Source: Rothia koreensis
GTDB lineage: Bacteria; Actinomycetota; Actinomycetes; Actinomycetales; Micrococcaceae
Assembly (NCBI RefSeq): GCF_004136575.1
Contig: NZ_NOIQ01000021.1
Location: 1-37,716, forward strand
Reading direction: 5' to 3'
Length of the DNA stretch: 37,716 nucleotides
The notes beneath the pieces are model-generated. The model searched no databases. It saw nothing but the letters and a program-made list of their open reading frames with translations, and was not told the DNA's origin. The translations under genes were made by a program, and so were the position numbers. This document shows, piece after piece, positions 32,824 to 37,716 of this stretch. Position 1 is the stretch's first letter; each line of letters starts with the position of its first letter.

Positions 32824-33636
32824 GTGGAAGCCCGCAGACACTACTGTCGTCTTCGTCGAAGAGCTGCGATCGGTCAGCTCATTATGGCCGCTGAAAACTT
32901 CACGATGTGGAGCGAGTACGCTTCCGGAGGCTTGTTGTCAGGAAGTTTCAGGCATTCGTATCCTCATTGGGGCAAGCGCTTTCCCAGGTTGACGGCCGTC
33001 ATAGATTCCTCCTGGTTCGCCAAGACCCTCGATGTCCTTAGTTTTTCTAGCGCCGCGGCAACGCTCACGATGGTGAAAACTCCGAGAATCGCGTTTGTCA
33101 CCGCTGCGACCAACGCCGTGACGTACTCGTTGACTCGAATCCGCAATGGTTACGGCCGCGATGGCTCGGACGAGATGCAGGAATTGCTCGGATGGTACGA
33201 TCTGCTGTCTCGAGCAGAAAAATCACAGCAGGATCGGTACGACGTATTCTTGCAGGGCGTCAATCTCCAAATGGCGATCTCGTACTGCGCTTCTGGACTC
33301 GTCAAGGCCACTTCAGAGCAGTGGAGACGCGGTACAGCCTTTGAAGACGTAATGCGGACCTCGATGTACGGGGATCCCTTGATTTCTCGCATCCTTGAAG
33401 CAGTTCCGGGCAGTAGCACGCTGATCTGCTGGCAGACGCTCTTGTGGGAGTCTTTGTATCCACTGAGCTACTTGCTGCCCTATAAAGCCTTCCTTGCCGT
33501 TATTGCAAGCACCGAAGTCTTCCACGGAGCCATCGGGCAGTTCATGGGCCTCCCGCGGTTCTTCTGGGCTTTCGGCGCTTCTCACGAAGCCGCCATCTAC
33601 GCGAAGAAGAAGATGCTCAAAGGGGGGTCAGCATGA
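32824..33636 (+). CDS. HTTM-like integral membrane protein (linaridin 'H'-type candidate)
   Basis: A 270-residue polytopic membrane protein. Family-like marks are RIRNGYGRDGSDEM (about 106-118), NLQMAISYCASGLVKATSEQWRRGTAF (about 147-173) and FHGAIGQFMGLPRFFWAF (about 233-250). These resemble the HTTM domain shared with vitamin-K-dependent carboxylase-like proteins and SdpB. I chose GTG 32824 because AAAGAGGAG lies upstream and the reading frame before it overlaps the precursor gene and hairpin. Linaridin clusters carry a conserved multi-helix membrane protein proposed to act in peptide modification, and this is the best candidate for it. The next gene overlaps its stop by ATGA. The chemistry is inferred only. 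Confidence 0.72.
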   Translation: MEARRHYCRLRRRAAIGQLIMAAENFTMWSEYASGGLLSGSFRHSYPHWGKRFPRLTAVIDSSWFAKTLDVLSFSSAAATLTMVKTPRIAFVTAATNAVTYSLTRIRNGYGRDGSDEMQELLGWYDLLSRAEKSQQDRYDVFLQGVNLQMAISYCASGLVKATSEQWRRGTAFEDVMRTSMYGDPLISRILEAVPGSSTLICWQTLLWESLYPLSYLLPYKAFLAVIASTEVFHGAIGQFMGLPRFFWAFGASHEAAIYAKKKMLKGGSA

Positions 33637-34571
33637 GTCGATCTGAGTCAACGCTCGCGGGAAGGTGGGCAAAATGGGCAGCAACAGGGCTAGTCGCGTT
33701 GCAAGCAGACCGCCTTTCTCGTGCCCATTTGACGCGAAAGGATGTGATGACTCGTTGCGGGCATCCGCCGGAACACCCCGACGATGAAGTTGATGCCCTG
33801 AGCTGGAGTGTCGAAGGGGCGAGTGGACTCATTCTGTTCGAGAGTGGTCTGGGTCTCCCGTACGAATGCTGGGACTGGATGCTCCAGCTGGCGCCCAAGA
33901 ACCAGGATGTCTTGGTGTACAACAGATCCGGCATCAGTGGCACATCACGCGGAGTTGGAGAGGCGCAGTGTCAACAGCGAATCGCCGGGCTCATCAACCA
34001 GTACAGCGAACTGACGATCATCGCCCACTCCATCGGCTCATTGGTCGCCTGTGAGCTCCTCGCGAAAGGTCTTGTCGACGATAGGGTGCGGGTCAAGGTC
34101 TACTTGATCGATCCCACAGATGACGAGCTGATGGCCAGCTCCCAGTCAGATCGGCGTCTTCGACTCTTGGTGGCGCAGTCGTTCCAGGCCCAAATCCTGG
34201 GGAGTATATTGGGAACCAGCTATAGGGCAGGCATATTGGACAGTGACGTCAACTACCGGTCTTCTGTGGAGCGCAAGCTACTCCATGTGGAGTCCTCTCC
34301 CCGAACGGCCTTCGCGGGCCAGCGCGAGCACAAGCGCTTCGCAGACAATCCTCCACGGCTGGATTCCATCGCCGGCGTCGTAGAAGCCGTAATTTCAGCT
34401 GAGATCAACAGTGACCATAATGTTCAGCACCAGATTCGCCAGCGAAAACTTGCGGACAGGCTGTCGGCACGCCACGTTATCGTGTCCGGATCGAATCACT
34501 TTTCCCTGATCGGGACCGAGTCCTCATGTCATGAGGTTGCCGAAGCGATCTGGGGAAGGAGTAAATGCTAG
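33633..34571 (+). CDS. Alpha/beta hydrolase in the peptide operon
   Basis: A 312-residue hydrolase. The nucleophile elbow is AHSIG with Ser at about 133, where the usual first Gly is Ala. The acid is probably in YLIDPTDDE, and the catalytic His is in SGSNHFSLIG near the C-terminus. ILFESGLGLPYECW and YNRSGISGTS match the oxyanion-strand and the GxGxS-like loop of the fold. ATG 33633 follows AAAGGGGGG and overlaps the membrane-protein stop. Its place inside the operon suggests leader-peptide cleavage, or acyl/ester chemistry on the product. No signal peptide is clear, so it is likely cytoplasmic or membrane-associated. Confidence 0.85.
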   Translation: MSRSESTLAGRWAKWAATGLVALQADRLSRAHLTRKDVMTRCGHPPEHPDDEVDALSWSVEGASGLILFESGLGLPYECWDWMLQLAPKNQDVLVYNRSGISGTSRGVGEAQCQQRIAGLINQYSELTIIAHSIGSLVACELLAKGLVDDRVRVKVYLIDPTDDELMASSQSDRRLRLLVAQSFQAQILGSILGTSYRAGILDSDVNYRSSVERKLLHVESSPRTAFAGQREHKRFADNPPRLDSIAGVVEAVISAEINSDHNVQHQIRQRKLADRLSARHVIVSGSNHFSLIGTESSCHEVAEAIWGRSKC

Positions 34572-35143
34572 TGAAAGACCTTGCTCGATCCGCAGCGGAA
34601 GTTTCCAAATCTCTCATCGTGGGTCATTGCCTTCTGACAACCGTGGGCAACCTTCCCGACCAGTATCTCCAGATCAACGAGAATCTCGCGCCCTGGGGAT
34701 TGGATGTGCCCACTTGGAAGTTCTTCGGGCCCAATCCTGGAATCGAAAATACCTCGATCTTTGCCCGCCTTGCCGACGAATCATCCCCCATTGGACAGTG
34801 GACCAGAATCGACCGAGACCATCAGCGGCCGTGGCACGCCCTCCTTTGGAACCCAGGCAGCCGTCGTCCAAAAGTCGCTTTCGACGCGACACAACAAATT
34901 CGAAAGATGGCAGTGCAACTCAATGGTTCGGCGGCGATGATCGAGCATTCGGCTCCCTTCACTGTCCTCAAACGATTCGTTTTCTCGAAAATCTCGCCCG
35001 AAAACAGGGCACTTAAGCACCAGATTATGATTCTTGTCACGCGTCCAGGGCGTCACGATGATTACAGCTACCCAGCATATGTATCTACTCCCGTGAATCG
35101 GAGTTCGAACATCGAGGGCGCATCCACCCCGGGGGGAGAATAG
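34565..35143 (+). CDS. Small FFGPNP-motif protein (linaridin 'L'-type / SdpA-like candidate)
   Basis: A 192-residue protein with one weakly hydrophobic N-terminal segment (about 16-30). The most distinctive motif is PTWKFFGPNPGIENT (about 49-63). A W-x-FF/MF-x-PNP motif is seen in small proteins paired with HTTM proteins, SdpA among them. The ATG overlaps the hydrolase stop, with GGGGAAGGAG upstream. I propose that it works with the HTTM-like protein on the precursor, as an H/L pair. No catalytic motif of a known enzyme class is visible, and the family assignment is by motif only. Confidence 0.65.
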   Translation: MLVKDLARSAAEVSKSLIVGHCLLTTVGNLPDQYLQINENLAPWGLDVPTWKFFGPNPGIENTSIFARLADESSPIGQWTRIDRDHQRPWHALLWNPGSRRPKVAFDATQQIRKMAVQLNGSAAMIEHSAPFTVLKRFVFSKISPENRALKHQIMILVTRPGRHDDYSYPAYVSTPVNRSSNIEGASTPGGE

Positions 35144-35232
35144 GTATCAGCGGCCACATACCAGCCAAGGAAGGGGGTGAAAGACTATTCGGTGCTGTCT
35201 GTATCTGTGCGGGTTCCTTCGCCACGGCCCTG

Positions 35233-36726
35233 GTGCCTGTAGCCGTCAACAGAATTATCAGCGCGCTGGAGAAATCGGATCACCACTTTCGGACGCTGTT
35301 GCTCCAACTGATCATGACGGCACTCATCGGCGGCCTCTTCTATGCGGTCGGGACCATTCTGGTCACTGACAGCATAGAGCGAACCACCCGTCGGTTGAGA
35401 GGGCTGGCCATACGAGCGGGTCTCCGCCGGGACGAACCCTCCGCTGCCGAGGTGACGTCCGTCGTCCTGCAGGACGCACAGGTGGCCAAAGGGTGGTGGC
35501 TTGTCTTATGGATGTTCCTGCCCTCAACTCTTGTCACGATCGCTACCTCAGCGGTAGCCCTGCTCAGCACCGACGTGTACGCTGCTCTCGTCGTTTTCGG
35601 CACCTGCGGTTGTTTCGCAGTGCTGGCCATTGTCATCAACGTGCGTGTGGCCCATATGTCGGAAGACCTTCAAGCTCGGTACGCTGGTGCCCACTCGACG
35701 ATCGGGGCCGTTCTGCGCGGACGAAGCGCCGTCGTGGGTTCATGGCTTCGCGACCGTTTGAATTCGATCACCGATGCTGAATTCCGCACAGTACAAGTCC
35801 GCTCCTTCAGGGTAAGTACCCTCGGACTGACGATCGTTCCGTTGACGTTCTTGCTGCAACCTGTGGCCGTATCACTGATTCTCACCGTGCGCGGAGACAG
35901 CATGCCGGCGGGGACGGTGGTCTCAACTATGTTGTACGCCGGGATGATAGCAAGCCCCGCCTCACAACTGGGATCCCAGTTGCCGCGCCTTGCCGAAGCC
36001 TCCGGCGCATTGCGCAGACTAAAGCGATTGGGGCGTCCCGAAACCAGTCAGGGTGCGACGTTGGGACTTTCCAGGAGCCAAGAGGATACCTCGTTGTCTT
36101 CACTGCCGGTCCACCAGCCAAAATCAGGAACCTTGTTTACGATGGCGGGAGACCTGGCTCGATCCTATCCGGAAGTACGTGTCCACAATATCGACGGGAT
36201 CATCGTGATTTCGGGCCCTTCCGGGTGCGGCAAGAGCCGTGTACTTGCTCAGCTGAGTGCGGCGCTGGAAGATCGTGGATGGGGCAACCAGTCCACACTG
36301 GTGGACCAAGAGGTCAGCACATGGGGTCTTCCTATCCACGACTATCTGAGCACCTCCGAGCTCGGTCCGAGGGCGAGACGGCCCCGTTCTCTCGAAGCAG
36401 CTCTCGAAGCGGTGGACCTTCATGAGATAGCGCGTGACAGCACCCTCGGGACGAGAACTGCGCTGGAACTTTCAGTAGGTGAACGGAGACGGCTGGCTAT
36501 CGCTCGATCCCTCCTACGAGCCGCACCCATCAGCATGTTCGATGAGCCCTTGGCCGGACTGGACAATGAACGACGGCACATGGTGATTTCGCGGCTCTGG
36601 GAACTGAGCCGGGAGAGCGCAGTCGTTGTATGCGGTCACGACGTCGGTCCTTGGACGGACACCCGCACCATTCCAAAGCCCTATCAACAGTCGAACCGGG
36701 AGAGCGGACCGTGCGCCGAACACTGA
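35233..36726 (+). CDS. ABC exporter with fused membrane and ATPase domains (peptide export candidate)
   Basis: A 497-residue half-transporter as drawn. The N-terminal ~240 residues hold about five hydrophobic helices. The C-terminal domain has Walker A GPSGCGKS (~327), signature LSVGE (~412), Walker B ISMFDEP (~432) and an H-loop VVCGHD. It is likely to export the mature peptide as a homodimer. The start is doubtful. GTG 35233 has no ribosome-binding site and cuts into the first helix, since the frame stays open upstream to 35062 and its translation (LFGAVCICAGSFATALV) continues that helix. That extension has no ATG, GTG or TTG. A strong AAGGAAGGGG at 35167 serves a different frame. Confidence 0.88.
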   Translation: MPVAVNRIISALEKSDHHFRTLLLQLIMTALIGGLFYAVGTILVTDSIERTTRRLRGLAIRAGLRRDEPSAAEVTSVVLQDAQVAKGWWLVLWMFLPSTLVTIATSAVALLSTDVYAALVVFGTCGCFAVLAIVINVRVAHMSEDLQARYAGAHSTIGAVLRGRSAVVGSWLRDRLNSITDAEFRTVQVRSFRVSTLGLTIVPLTFLLQPVAVSLILTVRGDSMPAGTVVSTMLYAGMIASPASQLGSQLPRLAEASGALRRLKRLGRPETSQGATLGLSRSQEDTSLSSLPVHQPKSGTLFTMAGDLARSYPEVRVHNIDGIIVISGPSGCGKSRVLAQLSAALEDRGWGNQSTLVDQEVSTWGLPIHDYLSTSELGPRARRPRSLEAALEAVDLHEIARDSTLGTRTALELSVGERRRLAIARSLLRAAPISMFDEPLAGLDNERRHMVISRLWELSRESAVVVCGHDVGPWTDTRTIPKPYQQSNRESGPCAEH

Positions 36727-37181
36727 CGATATTTCTTTACTTCGTTTACGGAATCATCGGGCTCTCGCTTCTGACGCTGGTGCTCTCGTGGATTCTGTTT
36801 TCGCAGTATTCGGATTTCTATATCAGCACCCACCAGGCTTCCTTCGTAGATCTCCCGGACGACCAGTTCCGGAAGAATACGGTGATCTTCATCCTGGCCC
36901 TGCGCGGCTTGTTTGCCTTGGGCTGGATCAGTTCACTGCTCTACACCCGCAAGCTGGTACAGGCCCACAACCGGCACCTGCTGGCGATCGTCACTGTCTA
37001 CGCCGTCATCAGCTTTCTGGGTTACGGGCTTCTGGCCTGCCAGCCTGCTTTGCCATGGCAGACAATCATCCGATGTTTGCAAAGCGCGATTGGGGCCAGC
37101 ATGATTGTCCTGATTTGTGTCCCGAATTGCCGGTCATCCATTAGGGACTACATCGGCGAGTATGAGTCAGTGTCCGGATGA
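36711..37181 (+). CDS. Four-helix membrane protein, last gene of the peptide operon
   Basis: A 156-residue protein with four hydrophobic helices (TLTIFLYFVYGIIGLSLL, then VIFILALRGLFALGWISSLL, LLAIVTVYAVISFLGYGLLA and AIGASMIVLICV). GTG 36711 follows GGGAG and lies 16 bases inside the ABC gene; frames reaching further upstream only cross the ATPase. I recognise no family. Its position after an exporter fits an immunity protein or an exporter accessory, but this is inferred from context. Confidence 0.75.
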   Translation: MRRTLTIFLYFVYGIIGLSLLTLVLSWILFSQYSDFYISTHQASFVDLPDDQFRKNTVIFILALRGLFALGWISSLLYTRKLVQAHNRHLLAIVTVYAVISFLGYGLLACQPALPWQTIIRCLQSAIGASMIVLICVPNCRSSIRDYIGEYESVSG

Positions 37182-37199
37182 CTATGCGCCAGGGCCGGG

Positions 37200-37598
37200 T
37201 CAGCTGAGCACGCGAATGCCCTCGTCGGCGGTCCAGGTGACCTCGACGCCGTTGCTGAACTTCTGGTGGATCTTCCCGTCCGAGCCCTGGAACTCGTCCG
37301 TCGTCGGCTTGCCCCACCCCGATTCACGGCCGTTCTCGATCCAGGCACCGCCGATGGCGCCGGTCTCGATGATGGTGTGGGCGCCGTCGGACGGGGTCCA
37401 CATCATGAGGTTCGACCGGCCGGAGGCGGTTCGGAACCACTGGTACGCGTACCCGTCCGCGCTGACCTCTTCGGACGTGGGGTAGCCGTAGGTGTTCTCG
37501 TACCCGCCGTCACGGAATTTGGCACCGATGGCGCCCGAGAAATTCACCGAGTGCGTGCCGGTGAACGGGGTCCAGTAGATGGTGTAGTTGTTGCTGAA
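37200..37598 (-). pseudogene. LGFP-repeat protein remnant, 5'-truncated
   Basis: An open frame reading TIYWTPFTGTHSVNFSGAIGAKF, GGYENTYGYPTSEEV and GWGKPTTDEFQGSDGKIHQK encodes at least two LGFP-type repeats with the normal C-terminal end. LGFP repeats occur in actinobacterial surface proteins. Upstream it meets TAG at 37599-37601 in mid-repeat, without a start codon or signal peptide, and the DNA turns AT-rich. It is probably cut off by a recombination or insertion event. It converges with the peptide operon, 18 bases away. Confidence 0.82.
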
Positions 37599-37601
37599 CT
37601 A

Positions 37602-37716
37602 ATAGCTACCACCAAAGAACAACCGTACTTCCCTGCAATAGCAACGATGAGCACATTTTGGCTACCCCTAAAATATGCCCATTTACCCCTAGTAAGCGGG
37701 TCAACGTCTACGCATA
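37602..37716. other. AT-rich DNA beyond the LGFP truncation
   Basis: The last ~115 bases have much lower G+C than the LGFP remnant. TACCCCTA occurs twice (about 37662 and 37684). This could be the end of an inserted element, but too little is visible to say. Confidence 0.4.

Noticed and set aside
32538-37181. Lanthipeptide, lasso peptide or sactipeptide cluster
   Set aside because: No LanB/C/M, asparagine-synthase-like cyclase, RRE partner or radical-SAM protein is visible, and the core has no Cys.

Overview
The window is about 66% G+C over most of its length. Its genes overlap by ATGA, use GTG and TTG starts, and include a mycobacterial-type PHB-depolymerase-like esterase, a GlsA-STAS glutaminase, a paired FMN reductase/LLM monooxygenase, an LCP protein and an LGFP-repeat remnant. 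This points to a high-GC actinobacterium, probably a Micrococcales or Corynebacteriales relative. I cannot name the genus from sequence alone.

Layout, left to right. (1) 0-7 kb, mostly minus strand: sensor histidine kinase, secreted-type esterase, VOC protein, FMN reductase plus LLM flavin monooxygenase, a DCC thiol-disulfide protein and an EamA exporter, with a divergent LysR regulator at 7.1-8.1 kb. Two intergenic arrays of an unusual 30-bp-phased repeat (5.1-5.3 kb and 8.1-8.6 kb) bracket the DCC/EamA/LysR segment. (2) 8.8-17.2 kb, plus strand, a sulfur block: a short leader-peptide candidate, a complete oligopeptide-type ABC importer (lipoprotein, two permeases, fused double ATPase), a SAM-I-clan riboswitch, and two PLP-dependent transsulfuration-type enzymes. 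(3) 17.2-24.0 kb: glutaminase-STAS, an LCP cell-wall ligase of lower G+C, a DHA2 efflux pump with a divergent TetR regulator and visible operator, and a second TetR with a divergent NAD(P)-binding epimerase and two visible operators. (4) 24.0-30.5 kb: GntR regulator, AbgT transporter and opine-dehydrogenase-family enzyme that look like one metabolic module, then a TauE/SafE permease, a HAD phosphatase and an acyl-CoA thioesterase. (5) 30.5-37.2 kb: a lower-G+C accessory island. It starts with an FAD oxidoreductase that seems to lack an internal segment and a tiny membrane protein, both on the minus strand. It then carries a compact plus-strand operon at 32.5-37.2 kb. (6) The right end is a 5'-truncated LGFP-repeat remnant running into AT-rich DNA.

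The most interesting part is the operon at 32.5-37.2 kb. It encodes a 73-residue Ser/Thr/Ala/Val-rich peptide, then a perfect 14-bp hairpin, an HTTM-like integral membrane protein, an alpha/beta hydrolase, a small FFGPNP-motif protein, a fused ABC exporter and a four-helix membrane protein. The coding regions after the hairpin overlap or lie very close together. The peptide carries an FAN leader motif and a Met-Ser-Thr-Pro junction like those of cypemycin, so I read the operon as a minimal linaridin-like RiPP cluster. It has no cysteine in its core, no decarboxylase and no methyltransferase. A relationship to SdpA/SdpB-type toxin maturation is the main alternative and may be evolutionarily connected.
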